Below, one piece after another: positions 46,868-57,381 of a stretch of DNA of 64,000 nucleotides. This DNA is from Morchella semilibera. Lineage: Eukaryota; Ascomycota; Pezizomycetes; Pezizales; Morchellaceae. Each line of letters begins with the position of its first letter. The first letter of the stretch is position 1. The position numbers and the translations under genes are program-made. Location: contig CM018607.1 of assembly GCA_009192285.1 (NCBI GenBank), positions 558,001 through 622,000 of the forward strand, given 5' to 3'. Under the pieces are notes generated by a model. That model saw nothing but the letters and a program-made list of their open reading frames with translations, did no database searches and was not told the origin of the DNA.

Positions 46868-46928
46868 GGTAGACTATGGTGCGAGGAACTCGGACTGTGC
46901 CAGTCGAGTGAGGGTGGTCTCGTCTTAG

Positions 46929-47560
46929 TGTGACGGAGTAACCCGACGCAAAGAAGAAGATAACAATGATGACGCAGCTAGGCTCGAGGAGCACAGTCTA
47001 CGCGACGAGGAGACTGACGAAGACAAAGACAACACCGGGCAGGCACAAGCACGGGCACCGGCAAAGGCAAAGGCAAGGGTAAAGGCACAAGGACACAGAG
47101 CAGGGAAAGCGAGGACCAGATGGACCTCAACGGGGACGATGATAAGTACTATAAGATTCCCCTTTCGGAGGACAGAGTCTTTGATACGGGAGGCTATGGC
47201 TTAGAGATAGGAGTTGATTCCTATGTACCAGAATAACAGGAAGACGAGACAGAGAGAAAAGAGAAAAAGAACTAAGGAAAACATCTATCCCCGCTATTTA
47301 ACACACCTCCTTCACTGGTCCGCTATGACTCACACTTTCGCTCATAGAACCCCATAGAAACCCGTCGCTACCACACCTCGTAATCCTCCCCACCATCTCC
47401 GCTATTCTACATTACCAATCCATCACGCCATCGAACCTCCTAGAACCTAATGACGACAACCTTCAACTCGCGTTCCCCGCTCTCGCTTAACATTACCACA
47501 ACAATCATAACCATACATCACCTACCGGACTGTCGGGACAGATGCCAAGACGCCGGGACA
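46929..47560 (-). repeat. 5' LTR of chromovirus 2
   Basis: 632 bp, nearly identical to the 3' LTR. Differences noted by eye: A/G near 41,238, G/A near 41,340 and G/A near 41,613 (3'-LTR coordinates). Confidence 0.95.
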
Positions 47561-47655
47561 CATCCCCACCACCATGCCGCTCCCACCACCCTGCCACCCT
47601 GCCGTCCCCACCAACCTGCCGTCCCCGCCACCCTGCCGCACTGCCGCCTGCATGA
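47561..47655 (+). repeat. CCCTGCC-rich minisatellite, right part
   Basis: Continuation of the repeat at 41,135-41,207, with CCCTGCCGTCCCC and CCACCCTGCC units, beginning with the CATCC target duplication of chromovirus 2. Confidence 0.8.
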
Positions 47656-48195
47656 TAGCTTATACCCCCCTATATGATAGCTTACCATACAGCGATAAGA
47701 TCTTATCGGGGAGTGGAGATATGTCTATCCCAAAAACTCGTGAAAGTGCACGAGTTACGCAACTGGAGGTATAAAGCACCCTTGGTTTTAGGATACATTA
47801 GTATGGGAGATTTTCATCCGCTATAGACAATAAGTTATCTTTTCGACTCGTGTACCACAGGGGTGAGTTCAAAACGCGGGGTCTAGATCCAAGGGAGACG
47901 AGGGGCCCAAAAAAGAAAAATTCGCCACAAGATATAACAAAGCTCTCAATATTGTAGTTTCTAGGATACAAGAATATCGCATGCAGGGAGACCTTATGGC
48001 ATGAACAAAACCCCATCCCCTCAAAAAGGAAACGATTACTGCTAAGGCAATAAATAAAAGACAAAAGAAAATCGTAAATGAAACCCTCAGGGGGGGTCCG
48101 AAAAGATGATCTGTCACTACCAAACAATACCAGAGCGGAGTCAGAGGTTGGGTGTGACTGTAACGGGGTTACATACACCTAGTTCACGGAAATTC

Positions 48196-48322
48196 CATCA
48201 GCAAGACTTCATTTGTCTCCTGATGTCTCCTGGGCCTCGGGAGACTCAAAAAATATCCAGGAGACTCTCAGGAGACCCGGGAGACTGTTGGGAGACTCTA
48301 GTCACAAGTTGAGTTTGCTGAT
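48196..48322 (+). mobile_element. MITE, copy E (internally deleted, 127 bp)
   Basis: Left end CATCAGCAAG; right end TTTGCTGAT then C instead of G. About 10 bp of the GTCTCAGGAG block is missing. If the last two bases are lost, TC flanks both sides; otherwise no exact duplication is visible. Confidence 0.85.
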
Positions 48323-49381
48323 CGGCGGCAGAGCTCTGTCTTTCCTTTGTCTTCGCCTCTCTAGGCAACGTTAGCAATCTATATCTTTGGCTCCGACCCT
48401 CTGTCTCGCCTAGTTCCTGAACCTAAACCTAAATCCGCTCCAACTCTAATATATCCTAAGCCAAACCAGTCCCCATCCTTGCTCCGGCTCCCTCCTAATC
48501 CTCGCCCCCGAACCCGACCCCGTCCGGTTAGATCTCGGCTATATGGGTGTGTAAGCTGTAGGTGTTTCTGTTGGGTTCTATTATACAAAGTATGAATCAT
48601 ACCGCACCGGAGGTAGATGGCTATAAATATGGAGCTCGGAGGTTTTTTGGTCTCCTTCATTTCTTTGTTACTAAAACTACATAAGGGTAGAGATTCAAAC
48701 GAAAATTATGATAATAATATAAGATAGATCGAGGGGTACAGTCACTGTCAAAATGAACAGAAAGACAGTGAAGACCAACAGAGTAGGGAAAGCAAGAATC
48801 AGGTAATATGTAATGATCCACTTCCTATTTTTTAGGTGGGGTAATCTACAAGCCATTAATTGTAGTTGGTCTGCTCGCAGGCTGCAGGCAGGGTAACCTG
48901 CCAATGTCGCGGGATTATATTGACTCTCGGGGCCGGTCATTATCTTTTGATGTTGGCAGGGATAGACGTTGGCCCGGCATTGTACAGTTAACTTTGGGGC
49001 AATGACGAACCTGGGACAACAGATAACAGTCAACCGAGTGGTTGCATACCAGCCTGGGCACTACTGTCTCGACTGACAAACACCCCTGTTCGCCGTTCGA
49101 CCAGTTTCGTCGTGCGACTGTAGGTATGATCTGCTAACTAGCGGGATCTACCCTACCCCAATCAGAGAATTAAACCTTGCCGACCATGATCCCGGGCGGG
49201 GGTCCCAATTGGACCAAAGCCTGGAGGGACTATTATTTTGTCCGAGTTGCGGGGTTGATTGGGGCCCCGTATCAGGTCGGGTCGTTACCGGGTGTCTTTT
49301 CGTCTCTTTAATTTATACGCGACAGCAAAGGAATTTTTCGCAAGGGGTGAGAGCTACAGACCATAAAGTTTAACCCCACAA

Positions 49382-49543
49382 CTACTACGGATGTAGGGGT
49401 AAGTCTCCAGAACTATGTCCTGTTGCAACCATGGCCGCAGTTCTGGAGACCTTCCCCTACCACGAGTGTAGGGTAAGTCTGGCGGCCCGTGGTTGCAGCA
49501 GCCCGGACCACTGTCGCCAGACTTACCCTCACAGCCGTAGTAG
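49382..49543. repeat. 162-bp double-hairpin element
   Basis: Outer 9-bp arms CTACTACGG and CCGTAGTAG enclose two hairpins: TAGGGGTAAGTCTCCAGAAC pairs with 49,439-49,459 (two mismatches), and GTAGGGTAAGTCTGGCG pairs with CGCCAGACTTACCCTCAC. Both share the GGTAAGTCT core. A fragment related to one arm occurs at 2134-2169. It could be a MITE or a structured RNA; no flanking duplication is obvious. Confidence 0.65.
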
Positions 49544-50437
49544 GACTACATGTAGTAAGACCACCGGTGGGCGGGTAACTCCAAGTAAGCGATTAACCCT
49601 GGGCAGGTCCGAAACCTTATTTTGTAGCTGCAGCACTTGGACCCCAGGGAAACCGAAAGTGGCTTTCCTTACTGACCTTTGGGAGGCTGGCTGTAGAACC
49701 TGGTCTTTGGGTTGTATTAATGGGGGGCTCGATTCTGACAGGTTCGAAACATCTAGAGAGAGAACCCAACGTGGTAATAATCCAGAACGTACAACTGATG
49801 CAGGTATTGTTTTGAATAATAATCCAGAATGCCACTCTACCCGTTTTGAGACACCACAAGTTTATTAACCGTGATACATGCATTCGTTTGGTCCACACCC
49901 TCCCTCCGCCCCTCCACCGCAATGTATCCGCTCCCTCGGTAACCTCTCGGGAGGCGCATCGATGCGGGTGGGTTACGTACGTACATAGAGGGTACTTATT
50001 CCTCCGTAAATACCGGTATGGCCTCCCGCTGCGGTTGCTGACTCACAGGTTGGCTTAGTGTCTTTGTTTCTGTCTGAAACTCTCCTTCTCTCCTCCCCCC
50101 CTCCTCCCCCAAGAAATTTATTATTATTTTTATTATTTTACTTTTACTTTGCCCACTCTTCTTCATTTCCACATTTTCACATCTCTCCCACCCCCCCAAT
50201 CCCCATCTCCATCTCCATCCCCATCACATCACATCACATCTTATCCCCATCACATCACATCTTATCCCCATCACATCTGGACATCGTCATCACACTGGTT
50301 GCAACAAGTGAAGGAGCAGAAAAAAGAAAGCAAAACAACCATTACAAAGAACGCCACGAACCAGGGTTTAATAACCAACCAACCACCCCCCCCCCACTTC
50401 CTCCGTCCGAACATTCCCACCCCCCCACATACACACC

Positions 50438-52787
50438 ATGACACCAACAAGCTCAGCAAGCGAGGATCGTATCGTTCGAGTCAGGGCCATCAGGGCCTGC
50501 ATCTCATGTCGTAGTCGCAAAATCCGTTGCGACCAAGTTCGCCCCTCATGCGGCTCCTGCACGCGCGGCAACATCATCTGCGAGTTCCCCAGTCAGGCGC
50601 GACGACCGCCGAGGCCGCGACAGCCCGATGCGGTGCTGGTGCAGAGGCTGGCCAGGCTGGAGAGCGTCATCGAGCAGTTGAGCTCGGGGAGGAGCCACTC
50701 GGAGGAGAGGGAGGAGACCGTATCGCCGGGAGGGAAGTCCTGTAGGAGCGACAGTGTAGGTAACGGGGGCAGCGGCGTAAAGACCCCGACGGCTTTGGAC
50801 GATATAGAGGCTGGAATGGGGAGGCTTTTGGTTAGCGATGGGAAGAGTCGGTATATTGGACCGAATTTCTGGGCGTCGCTATCTGAGGAGGTGCGTTTTT
50901 TCCTTCTTTATCCCGGTTCGGGGTTGGTTGGTTGGATTGTGGTTATTGATGTGACGTGACGGAATAGCTGATGGGTAGTAACGATGAAAAAAAAAAAACA
51001 CAGGCTGCAGATCTCAATTCACTCCTTCACGAGACACAGGAGGATGAGCCCGAACCGCCATCTCCCAGTTTCGGGGGGCCCCCTTCTTTCTTCTCCCGCA
51101 TCTACTCAACCGACCTGTCAATGTTCCACCTGCCGGTGGAGGTCTCGCAGCACCTCTATGACACGTACGTGCAGGCTGTCGACCCGCTCGTCCGGATCCT
51201 GCACAAACCGACCCTTGCGCGGCAACTAGCTAGGTTCCATGCTGTTGGTTCCGAATCATCGGGGAGCGGGGGCTTCGAGGCGCTGCTGTTTGCAGTCTAC
51301 TTTGCGGCCATCACATCCATGCTGCCGGCGAGGGTGGTGGAGGTCTTTGGGTGCGACAAGAAGGCCATGTTGACGCGGTACCAGGTGGCGGTGGAGCAGG
51401 CGCTCTCGAATGCAAAGTTCTTGCAGAGCGAGGAGTTGATGCCGTTGCAGGCGTTTGTGCTATTTAACGTGAGTGTCCTTTCCCCCCATTGTTTGCGTTT
51501 CTTTCTTTCTTTCTTTTTTAGCTGCTAATATGATTGTTGGCAGGCATGTTTGCGTGGCGGGGAGGATACCCGGACCTCGTGGACCCTTGTTGGGCTTGCA
51601 GTTAGGATAGCACAGTCGCTCGGTCTCCACCGCGATGGCTCCCACTTTCCCATCACCGCCTTCGAAACAGAGATCCGTCGACGTCTCTGGTACGAGATCT
51701 GCATCCTCGACTTCCGCACAGCGGAAGACCACGGCTGCGACCCGGGCGTGCTTTCCATCTCGTACGACACAAAGATGCCCCTCAACATCAACGACGACGA
51801 CCTGACCATGGACGGCGTGCCGGTCTCGCGCAAGGGGCACACGGAGATGACCTTTTGCCTGCTGCGGTTCGAGGTGCTGGGGTGCTATGGGTTCTTGTTT
51901 AGGAGCCCTGGCGATGTGTCGCTGGCCGAGAGGGAGAAGAAGATAGAGGATACGAGGCTGATGATGTTTGACAAGTATCTGAGGGAGGTGGATCATACGG
52001 ATCCGTTGCAGAAGGTGACGTACACGGTGTGGAAATTGATGATGGGGAAGGCGTTGTTGAGCCTATATCACCCATTGAGACACTTTAAGGATGGAGAGTT
52101 TCTATCGACGGATCTGAAGGAGAGGTAACTCCCCCTTTGAGGGAAAAAGAGTCATGAGTGGGTAATTGACAAACCCCCCCTCCTAGACTGTTTATCGCCG
52201 CCCTGGAGACGCTCGAATACGGCGCTGCCTTTGCCGTCAACTCGCGCTCCCACGGGTACGCGCAGTGGAACTGGTTCTTTCAAAAGCACGGGCACCCGCA
52301 CTCACTCGCACTCGTTCTGCTGGAACTCAACGAGCGCCCTGTCTTTGACGCCAACGGGCTGTACGACCGGGCGTGGCGCGCCGTCGACGGATACTTCAAC
52401 ATTGACCTGTGGTCCATGGGCAAGCCCGTGCTGTCGGAGAAGGTTTGTCTGTGGAAGCCGCTGGGCCGGCTGCGCGACAAGGCACTGAAGCGCAAAGCGA
52501 AGATCATGGCGGAGGCGGGAATGGTGGCGGCGGCGGAGGCGGAGGCGGCCAAGATCGATGCTGATGCGGGAGTGGTGGGGTTTCTGGGCGAGCTGGTGGG
52601 TGCCGAGGAGTGGGGCGCGATGGAGGACTCGCCGCCGATAGATTGGGTGGGTTTGTTCTTTTGACTTGAGCTTTTTGAAGATGCGGTGGGTTGCTGACGG
52701 ATCGGCGCGGGTGGCGGCGGGGGTGAGTGTGGATTGTAGAATGCGTGGGACGATATGTTTACGACCACAACGATGGAGTTTGAGTAG
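50438..52787 (+). CDS. Zn2Cys6 fungal transcription factor
   Basis: Five exons: 50,438-50,890, 50,968-51,468, 51,544-52,124, 52,187-52,646 and 52,740-52,787. All introns are GT-AG and the frame closes at every junction; about 680 residues. Residues 21-48 form the binuclear zinc cluster CISCRSRKIRC...CGSCTRGNIIC (CX2CX6CX6CX2CX6C), which binds CGG-type sites in the nucleus. A short Arg-rich linker and coiled coil (RLARLESVIEQL) follow, then the fungal-specific middle homology region with its typical core (GLAVRIAQSLGLHRDGSHF, RRRLWYEICILD). The last exon adds NAWDDMFTTTT, a plausible acidic activation end; without splicing the frame would stop at 52,664. Its target is not known. The downstream neighbour, in the same direction, is a sulfur-compound transporter. 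Confidence 0.92.
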
Positions 52788-53750
52788 GGGGGGGGGCATG
52801 ACTTGGGGAGGGGGAGCGATGGAAGGTGCTGTTTGAGTATGTGTATGGAGTGTATGTGTGGGGGACCGGTGTTTTGTGCGATTTGGCAATTGGTTGAAAC
52901 ATAACGGTACGGTGTTTTCGGTGCAATGCTTTCACAGTTTTTTGACTTTTTTTTTTATTATTATTATTTTCTCCTTGTTTGTATTTTTTTTTTTACTCTA
53001 CTCTACCTTGCTTCGCTTCTTTTCCGATGGGCCGACTATGGGGTGTGTGTACCAACCCACCAGAAAAAAGAAAAAAGGAAAATTCTTTGAACCAATCCCC
53101 CCTCCCCCCCTCTCCCCTGAGTAGAGTAGAGTAGAGTGCAAGTGTTATTTCTGATTACCGTACCTCATGTACCTACATAAAGTCCTACCTCGCCGACAAC
53201 AACAACAGCAACTCCCCGGACCCACTCGATCCCACACCCCGGTCCGTGCATGCATCCCCAAGGCCAACCGACAACCGTTAAACCCAACCCAACCCCCCAA
53301 TCCCAGTTGGCTTCCCGCCCGTTTCCCCCGACCCGTTGCAGTCTTTCGGCGACCACAACTCGCCAAGGCCCCACGGGGAATAACTTTTGCTGTAGCTAAC
53401 TAGCTGTACATAGCATGCTATTGGTGGTAATTACTATTACTATTACAGTGGGCCTATGTCGGCGATGTAGCAGAGAAATAAATACTATAGCTACATGTAC
53501 TTGCGCCTCGGGGACCAAGCAGAGAGAGCCAATCATAGACTCGGCTTGATCTGTACCTGCCATACTTACTTGTCGCCGACCTTAAGGACGAGACGGGACG
53601 GGACGGGGAGTAAACTGTCAATGGCAATGTATGGCTTCACGGGGGGGAGAGGAGTAACAACGGCCGAGGGGAGTGAGAGAAGGAGGAAATATAAAGCCCA
53701 CAGTCCAGAACTCGGCCAGATCGACTGCAATTCCACAACCATCTACAAAC

Positions 53751-54695
53751 ATGACCTTCACCCCGCTGCAAACCCTCCTCGGCTCCCTCCTCCTCCTCCA
53801 ATCCACCACCACCCTCCTCCTCAGCACCGGCCGCGCCCTCGGCGCCTCCTCCCTCCTCGGCACCCTCCCCAGCGGCCCAACGCTCTCCAACGCCCCCATA
53901 ATAGCAGGCATGCTACTGTCCACCCGCCTCGCAGCGCGCTGGGCGCCGTGGGCCCTCCCCGACACGGCCCCCGCCGTCCCAACACACATGTACCTCCTCG
54001 GCGCAGCGCTCGTGGGCGCCGGCACCCGCGCCGCAAACGGCTGCGCCTCCGGCCACCTCCTGTGCGGGGTCCCGCGCGGCTCCCCGCGCTCGCTGGTATC
54101 CACATGCGTCTTCTTCTGCGCCGCCGCCGCCACGGCCACCCTGCTGCGCGCCCCTGTCCCCGCCCCCGCCCCCGCCCCGGCGGGGTGTGTAGCGCTAGGC
54201 GCTGTTCTCGGGCTGCTGGCGGCGACCACGGTCGGCTGCGTTGCGGTCCTGGCGGCGCTCCCGGCGGGGGAGCTGTCGCGCGCGGTGGCGGGGGTCTGGT
54301 GCGGCGGCGTGTTCGCGCTGGGACTATGCGTGAGCGGGATGGCGGGGGGCGCGAAGCCGCTGGGGTTCCTGACGATGCGCGCGGGGGCGTGGGACCCGAG
54401 TCTTGCGATGGTGGTCGCGGGTGCTGTTGCGCCGGCGGCGGCGGGGCTGTGGCGCTGCGGGATGCGCGTGTGTCGGCGGCCCGTGTTGGGGGGCGTGTGG
54501 GGCGCTGGCGGCGAGGGAGGGCGCGTCGATGCTAGGCTGGTCGGCGGGAGTGTGGTGTTTGGGGTGGGGTGGGGGCTGGCCGGCGTTTGTCCGGGGACGG
54601 CGGTTGTGGCGTTGGCGGTGCGGGGGGGCGGCGTGGCGGCGGCGTGGGTGGTGGTGTTTTGGGCGGGGTGGTGGGGGGTTGGTGTGGTGTTGTAG
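53751..54695 (+). CDS. YeeE/YedE-family (DUF395) membrane protein, sulfur-compound transporter
   Basis: 314 residues, single exon, very GC-rich, about nine hydrophobic segments. Family signatures: GRALGASS near residue 27, the cysteine motif NGCASGH at 96-102 followed by GSPRSL, SGM...PLGFL near 205-220 with WDPSLA, and GWGLAGVCPG near 284-293 with the second conserved Cys. Bacterial relatives move thiosulfate or related sulfur across the membrane through such cysteines; fungal members are taken to do likewise. The length fits the duplicated two-half fold. ATG 53,751 is preferred because the hydrophobic N-terminus starts there. Overlapping long frames on either strand are by-products of the GC bias. 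Confidence 0.88.
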   Translation: MTFTPLQTLLGSLLLLQSTTTLLLSTGRALGASSLLGTLPSGPTLSNAPIIAGMLLSTRLAARWAPWALPDTAPAVPTHMYLLGAALVGAGTRAANGCASGHLLCGVPRGSPRSLVSTCVFFCAAAATATLLRAPVPAPAPAPAGCVALGAVLGLLAATTVGCVAVLAALPAGELSRAVAGVWCGGVFALGLCVSGMAGGAKPLGFLTMRAGAWDPSLAMVVAGAVAPAAAGLWRCGMRVCRRPVLGGVWGAGGEGGRVDARLVGGSVVFGVGWGLAGVCPGTAVVALAVRGGGVAAAWVVVFWAGWWGVGVVL

Positions 54696-56077
54696 TGGCG
54701 TTGGGGGGTTCCTTTGTGGTTTGGAGTAGGAGACTAGATTGTTTCTTTGTGTAGAGGAATTGTGTAGATGAGAATTTAAATTGATTTAGATATTCTACAT
54801 ACCTTCAATTCCAGGGAGGCGGTATAATTAACATTGTGAGAGTATTCCGTAAACACCACTTCGGGAATGAGCGGCTTCGCCATAACCCCAGAGACCGACA
54901 GAGAAAGAGAAAGCCACCGCCCCTCGAGCCGGGTGTCCGCAGTCGGGCCAATGACCAGGACTACATGTATCGCACCCACAACCAAACCTAACCCACGCCA
55001 AGCCCCTCCCTTCTCCCTAACCTGGCGCCATAGACTCGGCCATCGGGTGACGTCATGCGTGACGTCACTGCGGAAACCTTATTTCGACCGCCGTGGTTAC
55101 ACGGGGGGTGGTGCTGGAGGGTTGTGGCGTGTGGCGTCACTCGGCTGGCGCGTACTGGCTGGCCAAGAGGGGATGGCGGCGTGGTATTTTATTTTCTCCT
55201 TTTTTTGCTTTGCGTTAGAGACTTGCTTAATAAACAGCCAAGTATACGTACACACATGTACCCCAGTGCACAAGTGTGGTAGTCTACTTTACGATACCAC
55301 TAAAGATGTATTAATTAGCAGGGAGCACTAAAAGGGATAAGAGATAGGTGGCAAAGGATAGTTGGCTACTAAGAAAGAACTGTACTTATATCGAGAGAGA
55401 CAGGTTAAAACCTTCTCTCTCTCTATCAACAATACAAGTAACTATTCTCAACCTTACGTATTACTTCAACAACCCCCGACGGGCGCGTCGGTCAGGGTTA
55501 GAAAATAATCTTGGTGGGGGTTTTGATTGTTTTGTTTTATCCTTTTTTCCTTCATTACCGGGGAGGAAGATCTACTTACAATGCTGTACGTCACTCCATA
55601 CATGTAAGCGGTCGGTATAGGGATGGGGGCGACTATCGTGACCTACGTGCGGGCTGCATGCATGTTGAGGTATAACTACATGTATGTAGATAAATAAATA
55701 TATGTAGTTACAATCTCGAAATGGGGTATTGAGTCAAGGATACCGGTTTAAACCAGCATCGTAAGTAGAATACAATATCGATACCGCGCCAATAGCGTAT
55801 TCTTACAGAATCACTAGCGTAGTGACTGGAATACGGTGGTCAATTTCTGCCCATTTCCGATACTGTAGTACTTACATACCTGGTGTATAAGCTGGCAGGT
55901 GGGCGAGACTGGTGTATGTTTGTTGCACCTGGCCTTGTATAGTCTTATATATATACACGCTCCCTCACCAGCAGAATGCACTGCGCCGTGGAGATCCGGG
56001 AACGAGTGACACACCATGACTCCAAGTTTCTAGACAGCAGTGGGTCGGGTGGATACATTATTCATCTTAAAAAAGTA
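54696..56077. other. Intergenic DNA without a supported gene
   Basis: An ORF at 54,867-55,331 lacks domain or codon bias. TACATGTA occurs at 54,962, 55,599 and 55,677. Nothing else recognised. Confidence 0.55.
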
Positions 56078-56174
56078 TGCCACCAGTGCGGTTCGAACGC
56101 ACGCATCTTTCGATAACGCAGACTTGTGTCAAGACACTTAAATGCGCCGCCTTAGACCACTCGGCCATAGTGGC
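56078..56174 (-). tRNA. tRNA-Leu(UAA) with a 15-nt intron
   Basis: Minus strand, 97 nt. Acceptor arms GCCACTA and TGGTGGC pair over seven bases, with discriminator A at 56,078. The D arm is GCCGAGTGGTCTAAGGC. Anticodon stems GCGCA and TGCGT enclose TTTAAG, giving anticodon UAA. A 15-nt intron follows base 37. The long variable arm ATC-GAAA-GAT is typical of Leu/Ser tRNAs; the T arm is GTGCG-TTCGAAC-CGCAC. There is no encoded CCA. Confidence 0.9.
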
Positions 56175-56429
56175 TTGAAAATAGGACACAAAAATTCCTT
56201 TCTAGAGCGGCGTTATTTATTTATACTTGCGCTGATAACGTGCATGTATAAAGTACATGTAGACTTTCCATCTTCGGGTCTCCTACATGCTAGGCAGAAA
56301 AAAAGCAACGATGTAAAAATGGTATGAGATACTAGTATCTCCCCTTCTTAATCCTCCGAGATGTGAAGTATGAAATACCAGTATCTCCCCTTTCCAAAGC
56401 CCCTAATCATCCAAGATGCGGCCGCTAGC

Positions 56430-56801
56430 TTAGCTATTTTCCTCCGAGCTAGTCTTCCCTACAAGCCCTTTCCTTTCAACAATTGTCTCCAGAGAATCAA
56501 GGACCAAGTCGCATATCGTATAAAACCCGCGCAAATCCAAGTCATCATCCCCGTCGTCATGATTGTATTCGAATACATCGATCATATCGTACACGGCTGC
56601 ATGATATCCTGCATGGTAGGATGGGCGGTGGTTGATTCTATCGGGGATGTTTTGAAACAGAATTAGTAAGGCGCCGGAATAGCGTCGGGCCTGCCGGGAG
56701 AGGGCCTCGGATAAGATTGTTTTAAAAGTTTTCAAGGCTGGCATCGGAGGCGACCCTGCCATCGGGATGGGGGTTGAAGATGATGTGGAAGAGGAGTTCA
56801 T
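56430..56801 (-). CDS. Small hypothetical protein
   Basis: 123 residues, intronless, starting MNSSSTSSSTPIPMAG. Ser/Pro-rich N-terminus, then an apparently helical body (ALKTFKTILSEALSRQARRY) with an acidic patch (NHDDGDDDLDL). Third-position C bias suggests real coding, better than neighbouring random frames. A plus-strand frame (56,370-56,666) overlaps it and is less convincing. No family recognised. Confidence 0.4.
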   Translation of the reverse strand: MNSSSTSSSTPIPMAGSPPMPALKTFKTILSEALSRQARRYSGALLILFQNIPDRINHRPSYHAGYHAAVYDMIDVFEYNHDDGDDDLDLRGFYTICDLVLDSLETIVERKGLVGKTSSEENS

Positions 56802-57255
56802 TGAGGGCTTTGTTTTGGTTGGTCTTTTAGTTTGTCACGGGTGTGGATATCTCACGGGTCAATATCGAGGGGTAGGGGGGTTTATATCAACCAAGCAGTA
56901 TATGTGAATAGTTCCCTGCTTGCACGGTCGTGTACTAGCCTTAGGGTGGCTGTTCACATACTTGCGTGTGGGTCGATTGTGGTTGCGCAAACTCAGGTTA
57001 ATCTTCCATCACAATACCAAATCAACACATCAGCTGATCAGGATAGCTATAATGAATATCTCCTCGTGGGGGAGATATCAAGGAGCTCAATTAAGATCAT
57101 AGGTCATCACTCGTTAATGACTCAATCATATGCTATCACTCTCAAGTTAGCTTTACCGCACTTTCTGGGTCGGTGACGAAATTGGGTAAATGGCGGGTGG
57201 CGAGCTCTCAGCCAACCAGAGGGTTGGAGGTAAAGGGGTTGGTGCGTTTTTCGTC

Positions 57256-57381
57256 ATTAGAGACTTTGCACAAATGGAGCCAGCTCTATATTCCAGTTAT
57301 CTGATTGGCAGGCTATGGGATCGGCATCGATCAGGTTACCGGAGAATAGAGCTGGCTCCATTTGCGCAAAGTGTCTATTAG
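57256..57381. mobile_element. 126-bp inverted-repeat element (MITE-like)
   Basis: Arms of about 38 bp: ATTAGAGACTTTGCACAAAT (continuing GGAGCCAGCTCTAT) and, at 57,341-57,381, its complement with about five differences. The loop is 45 bp. It abuts the palindromic element at 57,379. No clear target duplication. Confidence 0.7.

Larger units (their letters stand above)
41208..47560 (-). mobile_element. Complete Ty3/gypsy chromovirus 2
   Basis: 6353 bp with 632-bp LTRs (41,208-41,839 and 46,929-47,560) and a perfect CATCC duplication (41,203-41,207 and 47,561-47,565). The LTRs differ at about three positions by eye, all transitions, so insertion was recent. Gag and pol read on the minus strand. 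Pol is split by MITE copy D and has two in-frame stops, so this copy is not autonomous. Solo LTRs of the same family occur at 7.9 and 14.0 kb. Confidence 0.95.
47656..50437. other. Gene-free region upstream of the Zn2Cys6 gene
   Basis: No supported gene. It holds MITE copy E and the hairpin element at 49,382-49,543, both listed separately, and a CATCACATC-type tandem repeat (50,221-50,279) just ahead of the transcription factor start. The 50,060-50,435 stretch is C/T-rich, as is common in fungal promoters and leaders. Confidence 0.55.

Noticed and set aside
53495-54535. 346-codon plus-strand ORF and a 203-codon minus-strand ORF over the YeeE/YedE gene
   Set aside because: Arg/Pro/Gly-biased products of GC-rich third positions; the YeeE/YedE frame has clear family motifs.
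50438-54695. Secondary-metabolite cluster
   Set aside because: A regulator and a transporter only; no synthase or tailoring enzyme nearby.
56832-57176. 114-codon plus-strand ORF
   Set aside because: No domain or codon bias; the composition looks random.
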